Of a stretch of 58,050 bases of DNA, positions 35,476 to 43,110 are shown one piece after another; positions within the stretch are counted from its first letter, which is position 1; each line of letters starts with the position of its first letter. This stretch comes from an uncultured Shewanella sp. (GTDB lineage Bacteria; Pseudomonadota; Gammaproteobacteria; Enterobacterales; Shewanellaceae), in NCBI RefSeq assembly GCF_947491715.1, contig NZ_CANLKR010000031.1, positions 1 through 58,050 on the forward strand, given 5' to 3'. The notes beneath the pieces were generated by a model that saw nothing but the letters and a program-made list of their open reading frames with translations, made no database searches and had not been told where the DNA came from. The translations under genes and the position numbers were made by a program.

Positions 35476-36795
35476 TTAAGCTGCGTGTCCACGAGCTCGC
35501 ACTGCTTGATCTATATCGATTCCTTCTTCTCGCATTTGCGCTAACTTATAACGTAATGCGCGTGTCGTCATACCGAGCGCTTGTGCGCTTTGGCTGCGAT
35601 GGCCATTGAATTGTTTTAGGGTATCTAGAATAAATTGAAACTCAGCTTGGCGTTTTGATGCCTTTAAGCCTTGTTCATTCTGTTCGACTTTGACTAACCC
35701 AGCATGAGGTAAATGGCTTAAGCCTAAATCAGCCACTTGAAGTGCTTGACCACGGCGCATCACTAATGCACGTTGTATGGTGTTTTCAAGTTCTCTGACA
35801 TTGCCAGGCCAATCATGGCAGGTGAGTCTTTGTTTTGCTTGCTCACTGAAATAGCAAGTTTGTGTGCCTGCTAGATGTCTGTATTTGTTTATAAAGTGTT
35901 CAGCGAGTGGCAAAACATCTGCTTTTCTTTCTCTTAATGGACTGATTTTTAATGGCAGTACATCGAGTCGATAAAAGAGATCTTCTCTAAATTCGCCTTC
36001 TTTAACGGCTTTTTGAAGATCTTTATTGGTGGCAGCGATGATCCTCACGTCCAGTGGAATAGATTTGTGTCCACCTAAACGTTCCACTTCTCTTTCTTGT
36101 AAAACGCGTAATAATTTAGATTGCAGGTTGAGTGGCATTTCGCCTATTTCATCCAGCATCAAGGTGCCACCATTGGCTATTTCAAATTTACCAGGTTGTT
36201 CTGCATGTGCCCCTGTAAAGGCCCCTTTAACGTGACCAAACAATATCGATTCCAAAATACTTTCAGGAATGGCTGCACAATTGACGGCAATAAAAGGTTT
36301 ATTTGAACGAGGAGAATGGCGGTGAATATAACGAGCCAGTGGCTCTTTACCTGTACCACTTTCACCTGTCAGTAAAATGCCCGCTTCGGTTGTGGCGGCG
36401 CGATGTGCGAGCATGAGTAATTGGCGGCTGACCGACGCGGCGACAATGAGATGGGTATCGGGTTGCTCGAGTCGTCTTAGTCGGTGCAATAACGAACTAA
36501 CTTGTTCAGCATCAAGGGGCAAAAGCAAGTAATCTTGTACACCTGCGTGCATTGCCGCTGCCGCTAAATCCGTTTGCTCAGGATCGAGCAAAGCGATTTG
36601 ATTTTTGGCTGGATAAAGCGCCAAGGTTTTGGCGACATTATCACATGTGCTGTTTGATAGGTTAATTAATGATAACCAAGGAGTCGACTCATTTTCTTGC
36701 CATTGAGTAAAGCCTTGTAATGCTAATTCATTCAGGCAAGAGGCTGACAAACTGGCATCAACGAGCCTGATTGAGGTGAGGTTATTGTGTGACAT
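35476..36795 (-). CDS. lafK: Sigma-54-dependent flagellar activator LafK
   Basis: Transcription activator of 439 residues: a degenerate receiver-like N-terminus (about 1-125), AAA+ domain with Walker A GESGTGKE and sigma-54-contacting GAFTGA, Walker B GGTLMLDEIGE, and a C-terminal Fis-type helix-turn-helix (GHRSQSAQALGMTTRALRYKLAQM). The N-terminus lacks the usual acidic phosphorylation cluster, so it is probably not phosphorylated. This is the LafK/FlrC-like regulator of lateral genes. The ATG at 36795 has GGAG upstream and lies 14 bases inside motY. Confidence 0.92.
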   Translation of the reverse strand: MSHNNLTSIRLVDASLSASCLNELALQGFTQWQENESTPWLSLINLSNSTCDNVAKTLALYPAKNQIALLDPEQTDLAAAAMHAGVQDYLLLPLDAEQVSSLLHRLRRLEQPDTHLIVAASVSRQLLMLAHRAATTEAGILLTGESGTGKEPLARYIHRHSPRSNKPFIAVNCAAIPESILESILFGHVKGAFTGAHAEQPGKFEIANGGTLMLDEIGEMPLNLQSKLLRVLQEREVERLGGHKSIPLDVRIIAATNKDLQKAVKEGEFREDLFYRLDVLPLKISPLRERKADVLPLAEHFINKYRHLAGTQTCYFSEQAKQRLTCHDWPGNVRELENTIQRALVMRRGQALQVADLGLSHLPHAGLVKVEQNEQGLKASKRQAEFQFILDTLKQFNGHRSQSAQALGMTTRALRYKLAQMREEGIDIDQAVRARGHAA

Positions 36796-37693
36796 TGGGA
36801 ATATCTCCAGCTGCAGTTTGGGCAACTCGAGTCGATGCCTTTACTAGGCGAACCGTTACACGTCGGTTATAGAGTCGTCCTTTATCATTGTTATTACTGG
36901 CTTTAGGGGCTCTAGCACCGTGATTACGAACTTGGATTATTTTGCTACTTAATCCTAATTCCACTAAACGGGAGGCCACTTCGTCAGCGCGTTCTTTACT
37001 GAGTACAAGGTTAGCTAAGTGTTCGCCAACGGCATCAGCATGACCATCGACGAGGATTTCTTTAATGCTGTTATCGGCTAAAACATAGCGAACGATAGCA
37101 TTCAAGTCTTGATCTTGGTGTACATTAAGTTGACTTGAACCTGTGTCAAATTGAAAATCGATTCGGCGAACATAAGAGAATGGCTTAGGTAGCAATGCTT
37201 GCCTGCAATGCCTAAATTGATTGACAACCTTTTTAGTATTGACTGTGCTGGCATTAACTTGATAAGTCGCGCCATTATCGCTGCTGATATTGACTTGCCA
37301 AGATTGCCCTTGGTCGAGTCCTTCTAAAAAGGGGTTAATATTATCTTGGCTGCTGGCACTTCGACCGAGCCACCAGAGCTGAGTACTATGACGACTTTGT
37401 TGATCGATTTGCCAAGCTGATGGAATAACTTGTGCCTGACTTTGCGTATTATTAAGTGATAGCCAGTCAGTATCAAGTTGTAACTTGAGCGCTTCACCTG
37501 GCAGGGCGATGAGCGTTAACTGACCAAAACCTTGTATCTTGTGTTGAAGCTGACAATGGAAAACATTGCCATTGAAACTCCATTTAGCTTGTTCTAGTGG
37601 TGTTTGATAATGTGTCACTGCTGCGCTGACACTATTAGGAATAGCCAAATAAACAAACAGCATGCAGATTAATTTATGAGCTGACGGTTTCAC
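36782..37693 (-). CDS. motY: Sodium/proton-type motor protein MotY
   Basis: T-ring stator-associated protein of 303 residues with a signal peptide (about 1-24, ending VSA), a MotY N-terminal beta-domain (YQTPLEQAKWSFNGNVFHCQLQHKIQGFGQLT) and a C-terminal OmpA-like peptidoglycan-binding domain (EILVDGHADAVGEHLANLVLSKERADEVASRL). It is the first gene of the motY-lafK-fliEFGHIJ unit, and its stop overlaps lafK. Confidence 0.9.
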   Translation of the reverse strand: MKPSAHKLICMLFVYLAIPNSVSAAVTHYQTPLEQAKWSFNGNVFHCQLQHKIQGFGQLTLIALPGEALKLQLDTDWLSLNNTQSQAQVIPSAWQIDQQSRHSTQLWWLGRSASSQDNINPFLEGLDQGQSWQVNISSDNGATYQVNASTVNTKKVVNQFRHCRQALLPKPFSYVRRIDFQFDTGSSQLNVHQDQDLNAIVRYVLADNSIKEILVDGHADAVGEHLANLVLSKERADEVASRLVELGLSSKIIQVRNHGARAPKASNNNDKGRLYNRRVTVRLVKASTRVAQTAAGDIPNVTQ

Positions 37694-38152
37694 TGATCCA
37701 GTTCCCTTTTATTTATTACTTCAACGACAAGGTAATTTATATTTTTTGTTATTAACTAAGAGTCAGACCAAGCTGTTGGAGCTCGGCTGTTTTATTCTCT
37801 TGGCCTGTTTTGTTGTGTAATTAAACACACAATATTAATTCATGTAAAATGATTTCTGTTAAATAATAAGGTATTTATTTATTCAAGTCTATAATCAATA
37901 TTATATTGCTTGAAATATTATTTATATAAAATTGATAGTATTTAATTATTTCTACAGTTCAGTTATTGGTCTGATTGTTTTTTATTCTATATTTTATTTT
38001 TTAGTAAAGTATATAAGATTTCTGTATGTTTCGCTAGAATTGTATTTTCATAACTATATGGTTTTAATCGATTTTTAATTTGTTTTATTATTTTTTTAAA
38101 ATTATTAAAGTTTTTATACTTTTTGCCGATAGCCATTTTTATTGATTTGATA

Positions 38153-38169
38153 TAGGCTCAAATTTAGCA
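38153..38169 (+). promoter_or_regulatory. Weak sigma-54-like element upstream of fliM
   Basis: TAGGCTCAAATTTAGCA keeps GG and GC exactly 10 bases apart as sigma-54 promoters require, but four consensus positions differ and it lies about 400 bases before fliM. Confidence 0.25.
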
Positions 38170-38267
38170 TTAATTGCAAATTTTTATATATCTTAGGTTC
38201 ACTTCAATGTATATTCGTCTGGCTTTTAAATTATATTAAACGATAGGTGAGATAAAGTTGTATGAGA

Positions 38268-38291
38268 GCGTCATTATTTTGTCGAGTGCCA
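38268..38291 (+). promoter_or_regulatory. 24-bp box 1 upstream of fliM
   Basis: GCGTCA, 12 bases (TTATTTTGTCGA), then GTGCCA. The second hexamer is a degenerate copy of the first. It shares the central TTTTGTCGAG with box 2. Confidence 0.6.
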
Positions 38292-38383
38292 TTTTAATAT
38301 ACATTTTTACGATTTGACGATTAATTGACGCTCAGATTTAGTGTGCAGATTAATTAATCGTTTATTTTACGTTAAACAAAATG

Positions 38384-38407
38384 GCGTCATGTTTTTGTCG
38401 AGCGTCA
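38384..38407 (+). promoter_or_regulatory. 24-bp box 2 upstream of fliM
   Basis: GCGTCA, 12 bases, GCGTCA, a perfect direct hexamer repeat, 116 bases after box 1 (close to 11 helical turns). Confidence 0.65.
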
Positions 38408-38488
38408 AATAATATAACAATTTGTTGTTTGATGAATATCTAGTATGGCTAGAATATCATTTTAATAAATAGTAACACTATTTAATTG

Positions 38489-38512
38489 ACGTCATTATTT
38501 TGTCAAACGTCA
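38489..38512 (+). promoter_or_regulatory. 24-bp box 3 upstream of fliM
   Basis: ACGTCA, 12 bases, ACGTCA, 105 bases after box 2 (10 helical turns) and about 53 bases before the fliM ATG. Confidence 0.65.
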
Positions 38513-38564
38513 ATATTTATAGGTTTCATTATTTTAATTATTAATTATTCAGTTTGGGATTGTA

Positions 38565-39446
38565 ATGAAAACAACTTCAAAAGCGAGTCTACTTAAACCT
38601 CACTCAGGTGTAAGAGTCAGGCCTGTTGCACTCATTCAAGAGAAACTAGCGCGTAGTCGATTATTATTACAAGTTGAGGCTTGTCATCGTTTACTACTGG
38701 ATGCTGTCAATGGAGTGCTAAATCCTATCGTCAGGCAAGGTCATCATGCTTTGTCTCATATTGGATTGTCAGAGCATAATCGCCCTATTGAGCCTGATTT
38801 AAATCAAGCATGGTTTTTATTAAGCTATCATCGTGTGCCTCTCGCTTGGTGGCGTATCGATAGATGTACATTAGATCAGTTAGCGAGTGGCTATTATGGC
38901 AGTTTAGCGAGTCCATTAAGTTCACCGTTACGTGCTCCGAGCCAATCTGAATATCGTTTAGCAAAGAAATTGATTCTAGCGGCATTAGCTGCTCTACCAA
39001 CAACAGAGTTGGATGAAGATGCATTGAAACTGGAGTTAGTAGCCAGTAATACGCCTATTGATGCACCTGTGCAGTGGGAGCTCAGCTTCCCTAAAGAGCA
39101 TTTGGCGCCATCAATGTTATTTTGTATGACTGAAAATTTACTGGGATTAATGGCGGAACAACCGAGCCAATATCAAGCTAATCCCGATCTCGCTGAGAAA
39201 TTATCTCATCGGTTAAGACAAATTCCACTGAAAATTTCTTTAGAGCTGGGTCGACAAAGTACACCCGTGACTTCATTGAATGCCTTAAAAGTGGGCGATG
39301 TATTACCGATTAATTTACATTCCCGTTGTCCCGTGACTGTGGGGAAACGCCCTTTATTTTATGCGTCTGTTCATACCCATGAGGGACAAATGGTCGCAAA
39401 ACTAACCCATGATGCCTATCAACAAGAGGATCCAAACAATGGCTGA
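38565..39446 (+). CDS. fliM: Lateral flagellar motor switch protein FliM without CheY-binding peptide
   Basis: C-ring protein of 293 residues, shorter than chemotaxis-linked FliM (about 330). It begins MKTTSKASLLKPHSGVRVRPVALIQEKLARSR and has no N-terminal LSQ-EIDALL peptide, so CheY-P is unlikely to bind and the motor probably does not switch. The C-terminal SpoA-like part (VTSLNALKVGDVLPINLHSRCPVTVGKRPLFYA) that pairs with FliN is present. First gene of fliMNPQR-flhBA. Confidence 0.88.
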   Translation: MKTTSKASLLKPHSGVRVRPVALIQEKLARSRLLLQVEACHRLLLDAVNGVLNPIVRQGHHALSHIGLSEHNRPIEPDLNQAWFLLSYHRVPLAWWRIDRCTLDQLASGYYGSLASPLSSPLRAPSQSEYRLAKKLILAALAALPTTELDEDALKLELVASNTPIDAPVQWELSFPKEHLAPSMLFCMTENLLGLMAEQPSQYQANPDLAEKLSHRLRQIPLKISLELGRQSTPVTSLNALKVGDVLPINLHSRCPVTVGKRPLFYASVHTHEGQMVAKLTHDAYQQEDPNNG

Positions 39447-39795
39447 ACAAAATATCCTACAGGACGAAGACTTTCTCTTGGATGATGATCTTTTCGGTGA
39501 AGAAGAAGTTGTCACACCGGCTGCTGCACCTAAACCTGCAAAAGATATATCATTTTTTCATCAACTTCCTGTACAAGTCACATTAGAACTCGCCAGCGCA
39601 GAAATGTCTTTAGGCGAATTAACGCGCATGGGCGAAGGTGATGTAGTCGCATTGGATCGCATGGTGGGAGAGCCGTTAGATATTCGTGTTAATGGTGCAT
39701 TGCTAGGTCGTGGTGAAGTCGTCGAAGTAAAAGGGCGTTATGGCGTTCGTTTACTTGAGGTTGAAGCCATTAGTCTAACAGGAGCGAATGACTAG
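39439..39795 (+). CDS. fliN: Flagellar motor switch protein FliN
   Basis: C-ring protein of 118 residues with an acidic N-terminal tail and a SpoA domain (VQVTLELASAEMSLGELTRMGEGDVVALDRMVGEPLDIRVNGALLGRGEVVEV). The ATG at 39439 (AAGAGGA upstream) is chosen over an upstream in-frame start at 39409. It overlaps fliM by 8 bases and fliP by 8. Confidence 0.95.
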   Translation: MAEQNILQDEDFLLDDDLFGEEEVVTPAAAPKPAKDISFFHQLPVQVTLELASAEMSLGELTRMGEGDVVALDRMVGEPLDIRVNGALLGRGEVVEVKGRYGVRLLEVEAISLTGAND

Positions 39796-40525
39796 TATGC
39801 TTCGTGCTTTGTTGTTTTCACTTTGCTTGGTGACGCCATGTGTCTTTGCCAGCGACGGTTTTACTTTATTTACATTAGGTAATGGAGAGGAAACACAATC
39901 GGTTAACGTTAAACTTGAAATTTTAGCGTTAATGACGGTATTGAGTTTTATTCCCGCTCTATTGATGATGTTGACCAGTTTTACCCGCATTATTGTGGTG
40001 CTGGCTATTTTACGTCAAGCATTGGGGTTACAGCAGAGTCCACCTAATAAAGTATTGATTGGCATTGCCTTAGTATTGACGATTTTTGTCATGCGGCCCG
40101 TTGGTGATGCCATCTATACTCAAGCCTATGTGCCTTATGATAAAGGTCAGATTGAACTGACTGAGGCTGTGATGATAGCTGAAAAACCATTGCGTAAGTT
40201 TATGTTGGCTCAAACGCGAGAAACCGATCTCGAGCAGATGTTGAAGATTGCTGATGAGCCAGTGACGTTATCGGCTGAAGAGGTGCCTTTTTTTGTTTTG
40301 ATGCCCGCTTTTGTATTGAGTGAGCTTAAAACAGCCTTTCAAATTGGCTTCTTATTGTTCTTGCCATTTTTAGTCATTGATTTAGTGGTTGCCAGTGTGT
40401 TGATGTCAATGGGAATGATGATGCTATCACCGTTAATTATTTCTTTGCCTTTTAAGCTCATGGTGTTCGTGCTTGTCGATGGATGGTCCATGACGGTGAG
40501 CACATTAGTGGCGAGTTTTGGTTGA
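39788..40525 (+). CDS. fliP: Flagellar export gate protein FliP
   Basis: Export-gate membrane protein of 245 residues with a cleavable signal peptide (about 1-21) and four TM segments. LMMLTSFTRIIVVLAILRQALGLQQSPPNKVLIGIALVLTIFVM is the family signature. No fliO gene precedes it; fliN joins directly. Confidence 0.96.
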   Translation: MTSMLRALLFSLCLVTPCVFASDGFTLFTLGNGEETQSVNVKLEILALMTVLSFIPALLMMLTSFTRIIVVLAILRQALGLQQSPPNKVLIGIALVLTIFVMRPVGDAIYTQAYVPYDKGQIELTEAVMIAEKPLRKFMLAQTRETDLEQMLKIADEPVTLSAEEVPFFVLMPAFVLSELKTAFQIGFLLFLPFLVIDLVVASVLMSMGMMMLSPLIISLPFKLMVFVLVDGWSMTVSTLVASFG

Positions 40526-40662
40526 CGTGATTAATCGGTAGGCTTGATTAAGCGAGATAGGTTGTCGAATTTTTGACGACCTATCATAGCTTTCATCAAT
40601 ATGAATCGACTCGTTTTAAGCGATTTGGGTATACCCAGCATGAAAACCAAAGAGGAAGTAAG

Positions 40663-40800
40663 GTGGTTGATAAAATAATAACTTTTTCAATCGATGATCT
40701 GTTTGTTGATCTTGTTTATTTACTAGCATGCAGTCTCATTGGAATGATTGTTTTGTTTGATGCTTGGGATTGGCTTGTTAATGTGTTAGTGAAGATTTGA
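40663..40800 (+). CDS. Small one-TM protein between fliP and fliQ
   Basis: A 45-residue protein starting at GTG with AGAGGA 6 bases upstream, the best ribosome-binding site in this gap; the frame also reaches back to a TTG at 40573. It has a hydrophobic segment (DLVYLLACSLIGMIVLFDAW) and a charged N-terminus (VDKIITFSIDD). It lies 12 bases before fliQ in the export-gate operon, so a small accessory subunit, perhaps in place of FliO, is possible. I do not recognise the family, and confidence that it is translated is moderate. Confidence 0.45.
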   Translation: MVDKIITFSIDDLFVDLVYLLACSLIGMIVLFDAWDWLVNVLVKI

Positions 40801-40812
40801 AGGGAAGGATGA

Positions 40813-41082
40813 ATGGAAATAGCTGAATTAACCTCCCTGTTCTCCGATGCCATTTATTTAGTGGTATCTATGGTGGCTGTACTGGTGGTACCGGGGTTAT
40901 TAGTGGGGCTCGTGATTGCTGTCTTTCAGGCGGCCACACAAGTGAACGAACAAACATTAAGTTTTTTACCAAGGCTTGTGATCACTTTACTCATGGTACT
41001 TTTTGCTGGGCAATGGTTGTTGCAAGAAATAGCCGATTTCTTTCAGCGTTTATTTATGAACATACCACACGTTATTGGGTAG
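40813..41082 (+). CDS. fliQ: Flagellar export gate protein FliQ
   Basis: Export-gate protein of 89 residues with two TM helices (about 15-40 and 54-75) around FQAATQVNEQTLSFLPRL, the FliQ signature. AAGGA precedes the ATG. FliR begins 2 bases after its stop. Confidence 0.96.
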   Translation: MEIAELTSLFSDAIYLVVSMVAVLVVPGLLVGLVIAVFQAATQVNEQTLSFLPRLVITLLMVLFAGQWLLQEIADFFQRLFMNIPHVIG

Positions 41083-41084
41083 CC

Positions 41085-41864
41085 ATGCTGTCACTTACTT
41101 CGGCTGAAATAAGCACTTTTATTGGAACATTTTGGTGGCCATTTTGTCGCATTATGGGTGGCTTTTTAGTGATGCCATTTTTGAGTAGTGCTTATATTCC
41201 TGTGATGGTGCGGGTATTACTGGCTATTTCCATTTCAGCTTTATTGGCGCCGATATTGCCAACACCTCCCGTTGTGGATGCATTATCGCTTGGGGCCTTG
41301 CTATTGGCTATCGAGCAATTGCTTATTGGTTTTATGTTGGCCTTTTTTCTCACTTTTATGATCCATGTGATGACATTAGTGGGTGCGATGATGTCGATGC
41401 AAATGGGCTTGGCAATGGCGGTGATGAATGATCCATCCAGTGGTAACTCTAATCCTATTTTAGGCCAGTGGTTTTTGTTTTATGGCACCTTATTATTTTT
41501 AGGGTTAGACGGTCATTTGGTGGCGATTGGGATTCTGGTTGATAGCTTCAGGTTGTGGCCAATCGGTACTGGTATTTTTGATTTACCCTTAATGGGATTG
41601 GTGAGCCGAATGGCTTGGTTGTTTGCATCGGCATTAATGCTGGCGCTCCCAGCCATTTTAGCCATGCTTATGGTGAACGTGACCTTTGGCGTGTTGAGCC
41701 GAGCTGCACCTTCGTTAAACGTTTTTGCATTGGGTTTTCCTATGTCTATGCTAATGGGACTGCTATGTGTGATGTTCTCATTTACAGGATTACCAAGCCG
41801 TTATAGTGAGCTGTGCTTAGATGCCTTGTCGGCAATGTATGGCTTTATTGGAGGCACGGCATGA
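41085..41864 (+). CDS. fliR: Flagellar export gate protein FliR
   Basis: Export-gate protein of 259 residues with six TM segments. The ATG at 41085 is used; the open frame to 41013 overlaps fliQ. The C-terminal segment MFSFTGLPSRYSELCLDALSAMYGF is the source of the duplicated stretch that forms the next ORF. The stop overlaps that ORF by ATGA. Confidence 0.95.
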   Translation: MLSLTSAEISTFIGTFWWPFCRIMGGFLVMPFLSSAYIPVMVRVLLAISISALLAPILPTPPVVDALSLGALLLAIEQLLIGFMLAFFLTFMIHVMTLVGAMMSMQMGLAMAVMNDPSSGNSNPILGQWFLFYGTLLFLGLDGHLVAIGILVDSFRLWPIGTGIFDLPLMGLVSRMAWLFASALMLALPAILAMLMVNVTFGVLSRAAPSLNVFALGFPMSMLMGLLCVMFSFTGLPSRYSELCLDALSAMYGFIGGTA

Positions 41865-41968
41865 TGCTTTCATTTACGGGGCTTTCATTTATGGGATCAT
41901 CGAGCCGTTATAGTGAATTGTATAGTGAACTCGCCATTCATGGGATTCAGATTGGGGAGGAGATATGA
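41861..41968 (+). CDS. 35-residue ORF derived from the fliR 3' end
   Basis: A micro-ORF starting MMLSFTGLSFMGSSSRYSEL that repeats the FliR C-terminal motif SFTGLPSRYSEL. The DNA matches too: AGCCGTTATAGTGA is identical in both copies, and CTCATTTACAGGATT pairs with TTCATTTACGGGGCT. It overlaps fliR by ATGA at its start and flhB by ATGA at its end, so it is in frame and seamlessly coupled to both. It may be a partial tandem duplication that remained open. Whether it is a functional peptide or only a coupling device is unknown. Confidence 0.55.
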   Translation: MMLSFTGLSFMGSSSRYSELYSELAIHGIQIGEEI

Positions 41969-43095
41969 GCAAGAATACTGGTCAAGATAAAACGGAGAAA
42001 GCGACCCCCCAAAAACTCAAAAAAGCGCGCCAAGAAGGGCAAGTTCCGCGCTCCAAAGATTTAGCATCCTCTTCGTTAATTATTGGTTGTTCATTGATGC
42101 TGATTGCCAGCGCCGATTGGTTTGGCGATCGAGTGTCAAAATTGACGCAAATGAACATGAATATTACCAAAGCTGAATTAGACCGGCCCGGCATGTTATT
42201 ACAGCATTTAGGGGCCACCTTAGTTGAAATGCTCAATATTTTGACGCCGCTTTTTATTATGGTGGCGGTGATTGCTATGGTGGCTGGCGCCTTACCTGGC
42301 GGCCCAGTCTTTAGCTTTAAAAATGTCGAATTTAAATATAGTCGTATCGATCCTATTCCTGGCATGGGACGGATGATCTCGGCTAAATCCTTTGTGGAAC
42401 TGATTAAATCGGTACTGAAGATCACTTTGCTGATTGGCATTATGTGGTCATTTTTAAGCAGCCATTTACAAATTTTGCTTAGTTACAGTCAGCTCCCCAT
42501 TGATGAGGCGGTGAGTAGAGGTATTAGTATGCTGTCTGAAGGCATGCTGTATTTAGGCGTCGGCTTACTGTTTATCACTTTTATTGATGTTCCGTATCAA
42601 TATTGGCAGCATCACAAAGATTTGAAAATGTCTCGTCAAGATGTGAAAGATGAGCATAAACAGCAAGAAGGTAAGCCGGAAGTTAAGCAAAAAATTAGGC
42701 AATTACAACAACGTATTGGTCGCTCTCGTGCCGATGTTGCCATACCAGAGGCGGATGTCTTACTGGTTAATCCTACCCATTATGCTGTGGCACTTAAATA
42801 TGATACCAGTAAGGCCGATGCGCCTTATGTCCTCACTAAAGGCGTGGATGAGCTGGCCCTTTATATGCGGCAAATCGCCACTAAAAATGATGTTGAAATT
42901 ATAGAACTGCCGCCACTGACTCGGGCCATTTATTATTCGACTCAAGTTGAGCAACAGATCCCTTCGGCATTATTTATCGCCATTGCACATGTACTCAGTT
43001 ATGTCATACAAATTAAAGCGGCTCGCCAAGGAAAACAACAAAAACCAGCCCCTTTACCTCACTTTTTCATTCCGCAACATTTGCGACACGATTAA
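41965..43095 (+). CDS. flhB: Flagellar export switch protein FlhB
   Basis: Export-gate protein of 376 residues that switches substrate class. Four TM segments (about 30-50, 85-110, 140-165, 185-210) are followed by the cytoplasmic domain with the self-cleavage motif NPTH (LLVNPTHYAVALKYD, about 270). GGGGAGGAG lies upstream inside the preceding micro-ORF. Confidence 0.97.
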   Translation: MSKNTGQDKTEKATPQKLKKARQEGQVPRSKDLASSSLIIGCSLMLIASADWFGDRVSKLTQMNMNITKAELDRPGMLLQHLGATLVEMLNILTPLFIMVAVIAMVAGALPGGPVFSFKNVEFKYSRIDPIPGMGRMISAKSFVELIKSVLKITLLIGIMWSFLSSHLQILLSYSQLPIDEAVSRGISMLSEGMLYLGVGLLFITFIDVPYQYWQHHKDLKMSRQDVKDEHKQQEGKPEVKQKIRQLQQRIGRSRADVAIPEADVLLVNPTHYAVALKYDTSKADAPYVLTKGVDELALYMRQIATKNDVEIIELPPLTRAIYYSTQVEQQIPSALFIAIAHVLSYVIQIKAARQGKQQKPAPLPHFFIPQHLRHD

Positions 43096-43110
43096 AGGAT
43101 ACTCTACTTC

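Larger units (their letters stand above)
37694..38564. other. Divergent regulatory region between motY and fliM
   Basis: An 871-base, extremely AT-rich gap with no ORF. It contains a possible sigma-54 element (38153-38169) and three 24-bp boxes (38268, 38384, 38489) on the fliM side. A further TTGACGATTAATTGACG (38314-38330) resembles FleQ-family boxes. The motY side has no promoter I can recognise. Confidence 0.6.
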
